Positions 1-12,300 of a stretch of 64,000 bases of DNA are shown one piece after another. A program made the position numbers and the translations under genes. The notes beneath the pieces were generated by a model. The model had not been told where the DNA came from and searched no databases. It worked only from the letters and a program-made list of their open reading frames with translations. Position 1 is the stretch's first letter; each line of letters starts with the position of its first letter. Location: NCBI RefSeq assembly GCF_030867095.1, contig NC_081828.1:5905501-5969500 (forward strand), written 5' to 3'. This stretch comes from Alligator mississippiensis (lineage: Eukaryota > Chordata > Crocodylia > Alligatoridae).

Positions 1-914
1 GCCGAGATAACGGAGATATGCCAGCTGAGGTCTAGCCCTATATCTTTCACTTACAGTGATTATACTGTGGTGAGTTGGACTCTTTGGGAATAGCAAAGCT
101 TCTTTGGGGATCTGGGAAGAGGTTTCTCCTCTCGCTAAGCCTTAGACAAACAGGATTTATTTTGGAAGTGCGATTGAATAGCAAAAAATAGCAGCCTGTG
201 TTTCCCAGAGTGCTAACCTCAGCGATCTCAGCGGTGCAGATGCTTCATGGGCTCAGCAGAAGCGGGGTGTCTGGGAGTCAGCGGGGGGGACGGCAACCCA
301 GATCCACAGGGCTGGAGTCCTGCAAACCCTGCTGTTTGTAGGGAAAGGGATAAGACGAGGCGATCGCAGCTTAGCTCCCCACAGCTTTAAACGCCTCCTT
401 CAAAGGAGTGACGAATCCGGTTTTAATCAGCTTATGCTGGCTTGAAATAGCAACCTGACATTTAAAGGGATGAGTGCAGAACCTGTGGGCGAGCGCACCC
501 CTGGGAGAAGGGTGCTTCCCATAGCACGGGCTGCCCAGAACGGGCTCACCTGGCCTGGGAGCCAGCAAGCACCCACCTGGGATGCCTGGAAAACCCCACC
601 CCGGCTTTACAGGCCTGCTGTTTCCAGCAGTTGGGTTAATGGGCTTTACAGAGGTAATAATAGGTAGAAGCAATGGAGTAGCCTGGGCTTTAGGCCTGAC
701 TCTGACCAGTGAAGGGAGATCTATACTGGGGGAACCTATACTGGGCTCGATCCTGAAACCCAGAGCTGGGCTTTGCCTGAGGCAGGGCTGTAGGGCTCTG
801 GTCAGCAGGACCTGGGCATGCTCAGCACCTTTCCAGATCAGATCTTCTCCCGTCAGGTAATTTTATGACACCTGATGTTATTTTATCTGCCCAGCAGAAG
901 ATAAGGGAAAGGAG

Positions 915-1160
915 CTCTTGTGGCGGAGAACATAAAACAGGTGTCTGCCGGGGTCAGGAGGAGATCGTGTCCTGCTGCCCCCTTGGTCCTGGAGCCGGTG
1001 ACCCAGAGAGGTGGTGGACTGTCCATCCTTGGAGGTTTTTAAGCCCTGGCTAGACAAAGCCTCGTCTGGGATGATGTAGCTGGGGCTGGTCCTGCTTGGA
1101 GCAGGGGGTTGGACTAGATGTGACCTCCTGAGCTCCCTCCCAGCCCTCATTGCTTTGCCA
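915..1160 (+). mobile_element. CR1 LINE 3' fragment
   Basis: Contains the crocodilian CR1 tail signature: a segment reading 'gtccttggaggtttttaagcc'-like text, then 'gatgatgtagctggggctgg', 'tcctgcttggagcaggggg' and 'ttggactagatgtgacctcc' in order. It is the 5'-truncated 3' end, sense on the + strand, moderately diverged. The reverse-type end 'catagtttcatagttgttagg' at 1220-1240 may be a second fragment. Confidence 0.75.
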
Positions 1161-2210
1161 TCACTGGAAAGCTTTGCAATGCACAGGTCCTGAGGTGCTA
1201 GGGATGTAGGCTTTCCAGTTTTCATAGTTTCATAGTTGTTAGGGGCTTGATGGAGCTCTGTGGTGTGCTTAGCTCTGCAGGCCATCCCAGCCGGGATACA
1301 CTCAGGCGCAGCTCTGCCGAAGCCCACCCAATGGTGCCCACCTGTGCCTGGCCTGGGCGCTGCCCTATATGCTTTGGGGCTCAGCGCCATCACGACTGGA
1401 TATGGGTATTTCAGGATAGGTTCCCTGAGCCAGTGTGCATGCTGGCATGTATCAGTGCCCCCACATGTGGGCTCGAGTGGGAGCAGGCATGTGCAAAAGT
1501 GCACGTGTGCTAGTGAAAATGCAGGTCTCTTGCAATAATCCTGCTCAGGTCAAGAGCAGAGCTTGGAGCAGAGCTCTTCAGCATGAACTTCTGGTGCTCT
1601 GCTGCAGCAGTTTTGCAAGGCCCAAGTGGCAAATGGTTTGAAATGGGGCTGGTGCCTGAGCTCATGGAAACTGGCAGCTCGGGAGATTTGGGGTCAGGCC
1701 AGGCACGAGAGCATGAGCTCTGGCCAGGTGCCTTCAAGCCACACCAGATCTTACCGTTGCCTGGAGACTTTCATAAGGTAAGTTAAAAATGTTGTCAGGC
1801 CTGCCTGGCTGGGGTGGGGGGAGGAGAGGGGGGCAATGGTCAGAGAGACAACAACGCTTTCAGAGATCTCCCAATGCACACAATTATACACTGGAGCTAA
1901 CAGAGGGAGCCAGGGCTGCAAACCAGGTGAGCTGCACCAGTGCTGGTTACTACTAAAATGGGGGCAGCGTGTCCACACTGAGGTTTAATCCAGATGTGGC
2001 AACAATGCTGTGAAACCCCTATCCATAGCTAGAGGGGTGCTGGGGTGGGGGTGACTCCTATTGTGGGTGCTATCAAGCACAACTAATGTGTGCAATGAAA
2101 ATGAGACTCTTCCATGCAAATGTAACCGGCAGTGAATGTGTGTTACACTCTCTCCCTCCCCATGCTGGGTTCACAGAGAATATGAGTGTATTACACCTAT
2201 GGTTGGAGAG

Positions 2211-2231
2211 TGTGTGTGTGTGTGTGTGTGT
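2211..2231. repeat. (GT)n microsatellite
   Basis: About ten uninterrupted tg units. Confidence 0.95.
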
Positions 2232-5200
2232 AGGGGGGGAGAGGGGTATAACCCTAGGCTGTAGCAGTTTGTGCATGTAATTCTGGAGATCCCGGCTCTT
2301 AACACCCTGCTTGGGTGTTATGACATTTTGCTGGGTGCGACGCCTTCCCCTGTGCTTGTCACTCAGCCCAGCTATCTGGGGAGTCTTTCCCATCAGGAAA
2401 AACAGAGGGGATGCTGCAGGAGCAGCCCTCCGGCAATTTGCCTCCACCCCTGGCCCGCAATAGTGCCCACCTGCTTCTGCTTCATCCCGACAAGAGACCT
2501 TGGCAGTGCTGCAGGGCTTCCCTGCATCTCCTGCAGTCGGTGAGACTGAAACGATTCACTCGGTGTCAAGGGCAAGGCCACCCTCAACACGTTAGACGGG
2601 TCCACATCTGCTCTGTTCCCGCACATCTGTCCTCCCTGAGTCGCTGCGGGGTTTGCAGGAGGCATTTCAGAGCAGAGCAACTGGCTGCTTTTGGACTTTT
2701 GCTAACTTTTGGTGCCTTTCCCCTCCTGCAGAGCCCCAAGACAATGGTATCAGGCTTGTCTGGAGGTTTGCAGGACAGAGAGTACGTTATGCTCCTGAGC
2801 GCCAGGGCCTGTCCTGACAGCTGGGCAATGGCCCAGATCCTGCCACGTGGCCTGCAGCACTGACAGGAGGAAGAGGTGGAACTGGAGTTTCAGGCTGGCC
2901 ACACCTGAGAGCAGTTATACAGGTCCCTGATGAACCTGGAGTGGCTTCCTCCCTCTCCCACCCCTGCTAATGGCCTGAGACAGCTGCCACCCTCACTGCC
3001 ACCTCAGCTTCCCCCGCATCCTCCCCGCCCTACCAGTGCCTGTAATTGGGGTACCAGCAACTTAACTCCTTCAGTGCCAGCTAGTTACATGATAAAAGCA
3101 ATGCACCTGTCACTTTATCGGCCTGTGCTATCCCTTGCTGTATTTCCTGCTGATAGGACTTAGATTTATCAGCTGTGGTTGAGGGGAGGTCACCAGGAAG
3201 GTCAGAGTTCACGAGTCCTCACCCTGTATGGAAATAAAAGGCAATTGCAAGAAGGCAATAATAATAAGGAGGTGGAATTTGCCCCCTGCATGCACTCGTG
3301 CACGCCAGGCTTCGTCCCGAAAGGCCGGTGCACACTGCTCGGGCCTCACTTTAAGCATCCTGCTTTCTTTACCGCTGCTGAGATGCAACTAGGTCCGCAG
3401 CAGGGGGGTTTCGCAGTCCACAGGAATCCCACCCAGCTGCCAGGCAGGGGTGAAAGCCAGCTCCCAAACCCAGCTGGATCTGCGGCCGGGAATCAAAGAG
3501 ACAGGACGTAATCATGCAAACTGCAATTTGGCCAGAAGAGGGGAGCTCCTCCGGCAACAAGGGCTGCAGGATCTTTAATGCCTGCAAGCAGTCAGGACCT
3601 TGGGCTTGCAGCTGGTGCACTCGGATGATTCAGCCAAGGCAGCTCTTTGCTTCCAAAGGGAGGAAGGCAATCCATCCAGGTGCTGGACACGTTCAGGCCC
3701 GTGTTTTCTTCCCTAATTCACCCACCAGGTGTCACTGCGCCCTGTCGGAAAAGGCGCCGGCTGAACTCCCTGCTAAGTTTTCTTTCTACCCACTTACAGA
3801 GTAAAGAAACACCACGCAAAGTCATGGGTTTTGTCCTCGTTTTTTTATTGAATCCTTCCCTCCCCCAAATCTAGGCCCCGGATCCCAGGTGGCTGCTTCA
3901 AATGTGCCCTCAGGACCTGCATGGCAAAAGCTTAAAGTGATGCCAGCAGGGTTATATCAGCCCCAGGCGTGCAAAAAAATTGTGAGTCGTGAGGACGTGG
4001 GGCTGGAAAGGAGTTGCTGGTTCACAACTCAGGAGATCGCACGCTACCTCCTTGATTCATGGCTGGGTTGGGGAGATAACAGTGCATGCTGAGCTCCTTT
4101 CCTTTGCCTGCTGGTTTTGCTCGGGGGTGGCACCTGATTCAGACCTTTCCTAGTTATAAAATACACCTTTGCTTTCACGTTGTGAACACCTTGATGCAAC
4201 CCACCAGAGGTGATCAGATGCCTTAGGCGAAGAGGTGGGAAGGTGTCCTTCCTCTTCATTCATGCCTGTACGCAGTAGATCCTTTCTCCTCTGCAGACCG
4301 GTTTAGATGATGTTTCTCAGGAAGGACTTCACATCTCCATTAGAAATTTCAGCATGGAGCAGAGAGGCTGTTTCATTTTCTTTATCCTGGACTGAGCATG
4401 CATCTCAGCTGTTCTCACGCACGCAGCTCATACAGCTGGCTTCATAAAACAGCAGTAAAACTATATTGGGATACAGTGACGATAAACCTGGCCTTTCCCT
4501 CCATATACGTCAGCCTTCCAGCCACATATAAGTCCCCACTTTAATCGCTTCACTACTATTAGCCACATCATTGTCTGAATTTGGCACTAGGATGCAGCCA
4601 GGTGGGCTTAACCACTTGTGTGCCGGATGTTTGATAGCCCATCGTAGGGACCTGAAGGATGGTGAACATGCACTTGATTTACATGCAGTCAGGGCTCTCA
4701 TCCAGCTCCTCCCTAGGAGGTAAAATCTTTTAAGGTTTAAGGAACTTCAAATCACTTTTCCCCACCAATACCTTTAATTATTAAGCCTTTCTGTACTTCT
4801 TGGTTACATCTAAGATTGCACGTGAACCTGCTGCGGTACTAGGAGAGAGGTCCTTTTCAAGGATATTCCCGGTCAGTTTGGGAGGGGCCAGGTAGCACTG
4901 GAAAGTTCAGACCAAATCCCAAGCATCCTTCATAGTTGCTGAAGCCTCCTTAAATCCCTTGGGAAGAGGCCTGTTCCCATCAGGTACCTAGGCCATGTTT
5001 GCTAGACTCCGGGGGTCTCTTCCCCACCACCCCCATCAAGTACAGAGGTCTCAAGAGTGCCCATGGGAAATGCCCCTACTGCCCCAGGGCACATTCATTA
5101 GCTTATTTCTGAGTCTGGCGTGCACAAACAGGTAGGTGGGGTGCCTGTGAGAGATCCCCCATCGTATTTGCAATGTAGATGCCTCCTTAGTATGTATGCA

Positions 5201-5879
5201 ATGCAGATGTCTCCTTAAACTTTGAATTGGTTTTCAGGTAAATACCTAGGGATCATGGCTGAGGGTCCGTTAGCACCACTGGGTGTGACTGCAGGTGACG
5301 TAGATGTCCCCGCGTTAGCTTTAAAGTAAATGGTCCAAGCACCGACAGAAATAGAGCTGCAGCAGCCCACAGCTCGGCATATTGGCTGACTGCCCACGTA
5401 CTTCTGCAGCTCCTCTGGCGTGCTTTTCAGCCCACGCTGCCGTAAGCTGGCACGAAGCGAGCTCGGGTCTATCTACGCAAGCTGCAGTCAGCGCAGTGAC
5501 TGGGGTGCGTGCCTACTCTAAACCCTGAGCTTCTCATCCTCTTACTCCTCAGTCCTCACCAAGGCAAAACCTTTATTTCAGCTAAAGGCATGCTCTAGGG
5601 ACATGACCCTAGGCTGTTCCTGTGCACAGCTGTCCCAAACAGACGTAGCAAGGGACAGCTGCTGGCTCCGGTCTGACACTGAGGTGGTGGGAGGGAGGAG
5701 AAATGCTTATCTCAGATCCTTTTATCACACCCCTGGCTGTAGTATCTTCTAGCCCTCAATCTTTGATTTGCATTTGCCCTCACAACACCCCGGTGTGCTA
5801 GCAGGAGGCATGGAGTCAGACTGAATCCCAGATTTGGAGATGGATCGTGGGAGTTGGGTGCCTAAATCCATTTGAGAAC

Positions 5880-5975
5880 ATAGGTCTAAGTGACTGGCCC
5901 AAGGTTACAAAGAGGTGAGTGGCAGAGTTAGACTCCCTGAACCCTCCCACTCAAGCCCAGCTCCCAAAGTCGGGA
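5880..5975 (-). mobile_element. MIR-like SINE fragment
   Basis: The text 'gactggcccaaggttacaaa' followed by 'gaggtgagtggcagagttag' and 'actccctgaaccctcccac' follows the reverse complement of the MIR core. It sits just upstream of the SLC5A9 promoter. Confidence 0.65.
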
Positions 5976-6105
5976 GGACTACTGCCCGGTCCGCAGGCTG
6001 GCAGACGACACGCGCCGCTTGGGGACCCCCCAACTGCTAGCTCGTCCCAAACCTTAGTATTGACCCAGCACATTGCTCCATCCCAGCTGACGCCTTCTCC
6101 AACCT

Positions 6106-6118
6106 GTTAATTATTAAA
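6106..6118 (+). promoter_or_regulatory. Likely HNF1 binding site in the SLC5A9 promoter
   Basis: GTTAATTATTAAA matches the palindromic HNF1 consensus GTTAATNATTAAC at 12 of 13 positions and ends 72 bases before the SLC5A9 ATG. HNF1A/B sites in this position drive SGLT1 and SGLT2 in kidney and gut, and SGLT4 is an epithelial gene of the same kind, so this is the best candidate core promoter element. The true transcription start is not visible from sequence alone. Confidence 0.6.
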
Positions 6119-6126
6119 GGAAAGTA

Positions 6127-6159
6127 ATGAAGGAAAACGTGCCCCAAAGTCCAGCGTGA
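6127..6159 (+). other. Short upstream ORF in the possible SLC5A9 5' leader
   Basis: ATG followed by nine codons and TGA (MKENVPQSPA), out of frame with the SLC5A9 start 64 bases downstream. It would be part of the mRNA only if transcription starts before 6127, just downstream of the HNF1-like site. That is uncertain. Confidence 0.25.
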
Positions 6160-6190
6160 GAGAGAGGTAATCAGCAGTGCATTCACGGCC

Positions 6191-6319
6191 ATGAGCCAGC
6201 CCACCCCAATCACCACGGAGCTGCCCAGCCATCCCGAGGAGAAGAGCTTGACCATCGGGGCTATAGACATCGTGGTCGTCGTCATTTACTTTGTCTTTGT
6301 CCTTGCCGTCGGGATATGG
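6191..6319 (+). CDS. SLC5A9: SLC5A9 coding exon 1 (start codon and TM0/TM1)
   Basis: This exon encodes 43 residues, starting [18 protein letters not shown] and ending in a hydrophobic helix that finishes VFVLAVGIW. The start is the ATG in the context cacggccATGa. No other in-frame ATG lies between it and the helix, and the 26-residue polar N-terminus is a normal length for the family. The donor gtgagt follows directly, in phase 0. The N-terminal tail differs from human, as is usual here, while the helix is close to human ([15 protein letters not shown]). Confidence 0.95.
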
Positions 6320-9300
6320 GTGAGTTCAGGAGCTGAACGGTTGCTTCTGTCTATAAAAAAAAAGGAGAGAGAGAGAGAGAGCGAGCACATTTAATCAGCT
6401 CTACGCCTCTCCTGTGTACAAAGGTACTTGCTTAGAAATGCTTTATCTCTATTTGTGCATGCTGTGTATGTCAGGCCAGAAGGAACGGGCCTTCCCCAGA
6501 TCTGTAGCGGGTCGAGATGTTTCAAGGAGCTTTCCCTCACCCCGTGCACCTTTCAAGGGGGTCATTCGGCTGCCATCCTTGCTATTTTCTGCATGCTAGA
6601 TATATTCAGTGAGTGGTTTGCATCCATCCATAGGTTCGTTATCACTGCCGGCATTGATAAGGAATCTATAATGAAGTGGAGACAAGAGGCCTGATGCCGT
6701 ATGGGAAAGTTGGGTAACTTTGAAGGAGTGAGAAGAGAAATGGGCTGAATGGGAAATCTCTTATTTCCCTTCTCATGGCCTAGTTGGCAGAGGGGCATGG
6801 TGATCTAGCTGAACATGCACACTCGTCGGGAGGTCATTGCACACATGCAGAAGCCTCTTTAATCCACCCGATGGTAGCATCTACCCAGCTGGGCCACCTG
6901 GTTATATGTGGGGAGAAGCAGTCTGTAAGAGCCCGGGTCAAACCTTTAGGTTTCTCCATGCATGGGAGGCTGCCTTGTGCATATAGCCACAGATCAGTGC
7001 TGGCTTTTGAGGACTTCAGGGTCTGGTGCCAGCCTGTGAGAGCTTCTGCCAGGGTTTGGTAAGACTTGAGGAGCCCTTAGCTTGTATTGACAGGAGGCAT
7101 TTCTACACCCCCTGCCCAGCAATGCTGGCTGAACATATGTAGGAGACACCCTGCAGCTTTTGCAGGGATGATGAAGAAATCATCTCACCTATGATGGGAA
7201 ACCATGAAAGAATCAACCCTCCCAAGGCCCAAACCCTGTCCTCATCCACCCTTAGGATGGGGAAGCTCCAGTTTACCCCAGTGCAATCCTGTGCCCCAAC
7301 CTGGGTTTTCCGAGATGGTGAGATCCCTGACATCACAGAAATGGATGCAATAGCACATGGAGTTTCATTACACCAGACTGCTACACCAGTACATTAACTG
7401 CCCCTTTTTTTTTAATCATCATCATCATCACCTGTGAATGGCATCTTAAATCCACTCATTAAACCTTCCCAAAGCGGAGTCACGGTGACGTCCCATATGA
7501 GGAGCGTCTGTCAAGTCCAGCAGCACCTGGGAAGGGTAGAACGGGGATGACTGGCACGCTGCTGGCAGGGCGACTTGAAGGTCCTAGGGTCGAATAGATG
7601 GAGATGGGGTCTATGTTTTGGATCGGGACAGGGTGGAAAGCATTTAACGCTCTTCTGTATTTCAGTCGTCTGTACGGGCAAGTCGGGGGACAGTCGGAGG
7701 CTATTTCCTGGCTGGACGGTCCATGACATGGGGGCCGGTGAGTCTGATGCGTTCTTATTTGTTGTTGCTGTTCTCAAAAGGTGTTTTAACTAAACCTAAT
7801 CACTAGACAGAGAGGTTTGGAGAGAAACCTAGCAAGGACAGTCCCTCCACTGTAGATCTGCTTAGTTGAGCTACAGCCATGTCTTGTATATTGTACAATT
7901 CTTGCAGATTGTATATCTGCGCCAAATCATCTGCAACCCCGAGCTACTAGGTATAAAGGGACGGTTCAGTCTCCTGACCCTTTCTCAGCTGGAGGGCTCA
8001 TAGCGACGTCTGAGGAAGACCCACCTGCTCACTAGCAGCGAGATTTAAAACCTCTGCCAGCTCAGTTCGCGTAGGGCTGCAGCCCCGCCACGAGAGCGGT
8101 AAACGAGGCAGGAGCGTGCAGCGCAGTCAAAAGCATTTAGAGACTCAACCAAAAAGGATCCCACAGTACAGCCCTTCATCTCTGCGCTCTCTGTATAGGG
8201 TAAAAGTCTCCATTATGGACTAACTGGTTGAGGATTAAAACTCAGCTCCAAACCGCAAAAATATAAATCTCTGGAATGATTCACTAGGAAGGAATAAACC
8301 TATTGAAGGGCACATTTTCTTGGGAGAGAAAGGCACATATAAAAATAATTTAAAGTTTTAAAGGAATAAAAGTGTCACAGGAATAAATACCCTTTTCACC
8401 CTATTACAAAATATACGGCCGTATATCTCTCCGGTGAGTCATTGGGAACGGAATACAGTTTTCAACCAAAACTTTTTTTTTCTCTGTGTGTACACTGCTT
8501 ATAAATCCTCTAGGCTAAAATTTCAGCCTCTTCCATCAGAGACTCATACATATATATAAAACCTGTTATTCCTTTAATGTGCTTTGTGCTCTTGTTTCTC
8601 CCAAGTGACGTTTAGGGAAGAGCTTGGGCCAAGGTTTCTCTAACTAGAAGGTGGAAGATTTAAAAGAAGTTGAAAGGAAACAGGCTTTTTTTTTTTTTTT
8701 TTTCCCCCCCCCCAGCATCCTCAGTGTTTTTATTTCTCCTTGCATCTGGAGACCACATCACTCCAGGAGGTTACACAGGCAGAAAGCAGGCAAGGGGGCT
8801 AGCGAGGTTCTCCTGATTCACTGCCTGGCTTTGAGCAAGGTCTTTAAATCAAAAGCCGCTGCTTTCTCCTGCTCCTGTTTTTGGATCCTCAACCTGAGAT
8901 GCCACGGGTTTCAGTCTCAGAAGTGTTGAGCATCCATTGATTTCAATAGTGGCATCTAAGTCAGCCCTGCAACAATCATAGACTCGTAGAAAAGGAGGGT
9001 TAGAAGCGACCTTGGGGGTCACATCTAGTCCAACCCCCTGCTCCAAGCAGGACCAGCCCCAACTACATCATCCCAGCTGTTGTTGCATCCAGCGGTGGTA
9101 CAATACAGTCCTGTCCCCTCTCATGGAGCTCCTTATGAGGCTAAACAGTCCCATCTAGCTACCAGCACCGGCTGGAGGCAACGGGGCATCTCTCTCCTTC
9201 AAGGTATCGATAGGCACGTCTACCCACGCATTTAAGCACGCCTAAATTGAATGTGCCTTAACTTAATGAGCATTAAGCAGGTTTAGGCACACGTCTACAC

Positions 9301-12300
9301 GTGCAGGCATTAAAGTGCATTAATGCCGTGTGTGTACCAACTTGGGACTAAAACTGGTACACACACAGTTAGTCCCAAGTCAGTCGCCACACACGACGTT
9401 AGCGTGCTGGAACTCGTCTACACATTTGCTAATCACTTTAACTATATGAACCTAAATTTGATACCTTTATTTGCAGGTGTCAAATTTCGGTGTGAATAGC
9501 CTAAATTCTCCATTTTTAATGGTGCATATATAGACACAGGTCCTTAATGCACATTATGTAGGCTAATGCACATTCAATCAGCACGTGTAAACGCGCCCAG
9601 TGTTGAGTTATAAAGCTGTAACTGGTTTGGGTCTAGAGCGCCAGCCTCCAAGGTGGGCTTTTCACATCCTACCAGAGCTGCTGAGATCAGATGAAATCTT
9701 AATACCTCACCAGTTTAATGAAGGCGTAGCCCAAGCAACATTTCTAGCTGGTGACAGGTTTTGGTTTTTTTCTTCTTCAACCCAATATGAGAAACTGGAG
9801 TGCCTATTACCAAAATTCCCATCCCACAGCCAGGTGCCTTTGACATTGGAAATGTAGCAGAGAGTTTACAGTCAGGCTCTGAAGCCTTATTCAGGACATA
9901 ACTTACATGTGGCCCGAATTTTCCAGAGGCACTGAGCCTACTATCTCTCTGACTTTTAGGACAGGTGTCCTAAAAGTGGATGCATACCCATACTTCATTA
10001 TAGATTTAGGTGCCTGACTCTAGGCAGCCAAAGTATAAGATTTTGGCCAAAGCCTTTTGCTCTTTTATACTAGTTGCAATCCAAAGTTAAGTCCACTGAA
10101 GCCTCTGGATGAAATTTGGGTGGAATCAATCTTAGAGCTTGTCTTATGCGAAGCAGTGAAGTAGTCTGGGGATTTATAGCCTGTTAACTACTCCACACTA
10201 ACTCCCCATGGGGAGTCACTCCACTTTGAAAGCAGAGTAAGATACCTTGCTCTGAGAGTGTCCGTAGGAGGAGTGAGTGTAGAGATGCCAGCATGCCGTG
10301 AATTCACACTGCTGTACAGGAATAACCTTAGGTGGCCAAGCTGTAGGTGAAGCCAGAGTCAGGCCTACACACTTCGCCTCTCACTGACCACTTGGGTGCA
10401 TCTTCCTTGGGTTTGATAATGCTGCTCCTGATTTCCATGGGTGTAATTGAGAGCATAAGGCAGAAAACTCATCTTTGCTTTGCCCAGGGGCTGGAATAGG
10501 GTCTGAGCAGGCCTCATACTTGTGGGGTCAAATGGACACCATGCCTTGAGCCTACTGACAAGCTGTAGCACCCACAGACCACCCTTTCCATGACTCAAAG
10601 ATGCTTTTTCGTAGGGGGTTAGTGTTGCCTGTAGGTTGGACATAAACACAGTGAGAATAAATGCAAATAATAACGTGGCTGTGTCAGTGCTATGCATCTC
10701 CTGTATACATCTGATCTGGCTGGATGTACGTATTAGAGAAGGCATTTGCATTTCTTGGGAGGCACTGTGTTTACCCAAGATATGAGCTCCCATTACAGCT
10801 GCCAGATTTTTAATCAGCAGTTTACTTAGAGGGAAAAGCAAAGCTTCTGGCAGTGTTCATCCGGCCAAGGCTGCCGGCTTCATGCAATATTCATATTTTA
10901 ACTAGCTTGGAAGGTGAGAAGTGGGTCAAACTCCATTAATCTTTGCTCAGAGCTCAGCACCACCGTACTGGCGAGATCTGCTGCTCTGGCAATCTGTGGC
11001 TGGAAAGCAAACTTTCCCTCGGAGGCAAGCCAAGGCTTTGGAGACCCAGGGCCAGAGCCCTCCTTTGGGTAAATCCATGGAAGTCAACCAAAGCCCAGGA
11101 CGGATTTCAGCCTTGCTGAAGTTTTGTCCCAAATGGAAGTGGTGGTTAACCACCTTAGTCTCAGGTCAGGCAGAAAGCAGAGCAGGGGTGCACCTTGGGG
11201 ACTAACTTGTTTGAAGAGGCATGAGCCTTTGTAAGCTACAGCCTACTTCAGATGCTATGAATAGACTTCCATTATATCTGACAAAGCAGGCTGGAGACCA
11301 AGGCAGTGCATGGATGAGTTAGTCTACAAGGTGCTACCCTGCCCGGCCTTCTGCTGAGTGACAGTGAACATTAAAGCTGGAGGTGGTCTGTCCTGGGTGA
11401 AGAGCCCTGGACCTTGCTTTCATCCAGTTAAGAGAGCATCACGCCATGATCCACATGGTGTTAAAATTAACTGGGACATTAGCATTTCCCAGACAACCAG
11501 TTTTCTTTCCATGGGTTTCTGAACCGGCACGTACCAAGGGTCACCTGTTTCTTTAAGCCCTGCTCCACATTCCTTGCAAATAGTCATTTCTTGAGCAGGC
11601 GAGGGGCTCACGTGGGTGACCAGGAATGTAAATATTTGCCTATAGACAAGCACTGGGGTTTTTTTCAGGTTATAAATGCACCCCCAGTGGCTCTCATGGA
11701 AATTGCTGACTCTTAAACACAGCCCCTTTTGCTTCTGAGCAAAACCAAAAGTTAATGCTCTACATCATAGTTTGTCATCCTGTGGTACGTGTACCCCTGG
11801 GGGTACGCGAGACACAGGCAGGGGAGACGCGGGTACCCCAACACTCTCTCTCTCGCCCTCTTTTTCCTCTCAAAACTATGGCAAAAAATTTAGTGCAATT
11901 AAAAAAATTAAATTCCCCAGTAATAATTTGGTGTTCAGCCCTCCTAGCTTTGGCCAACATCACCTCTAGCCCAGGTACACACTTGAGTTGTGCACCGCTG
12001 GTGTAGTAGGTGGCCACCCTACCCACACCAGATCAGACATCTGTCATAGCACGGCCTTATATACACAGCCCTCCTTCCAACATATGGCACACATTAGTCT
12101 GGAAATATAAAATCTCCTGGAAAATTGAATGTTGGGGCACTTATTAACATTTTCAGAAGTTAGGGGGTACTTGCTACTTTAAAGGTTGAGAAACACTGCT
12201 CTACATGGTACTTCCAGAACCAGGCAGGGAAATGGCATGATTTGGTCCCGGTCAGGACTGAGGCTACAAATAGCCTGGGAGGCCTGTTTGATTTGTACAA

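Larger units (their letters stand above)
1..5870. other. Upstream intergenic DNA, no gene seen
   Basis: I see no exon with convincing splice sites and protein similarity here. Open frames up to 208 codons reflect G+C-rich composition and lie partly on CR1 remnants. It contains the CR1 fragments near 1 kb and a (GT)n tract at 2211-2231. Confidence 0.6.

Noticed and set aside
878-1504. A 208-codon minus-strand frame
   Set aside because: It runs antisense across a CR1 fragment in G+C-rich DNA; the peptide has no domain and many Cys/Pro/His residues typical of chance frames.
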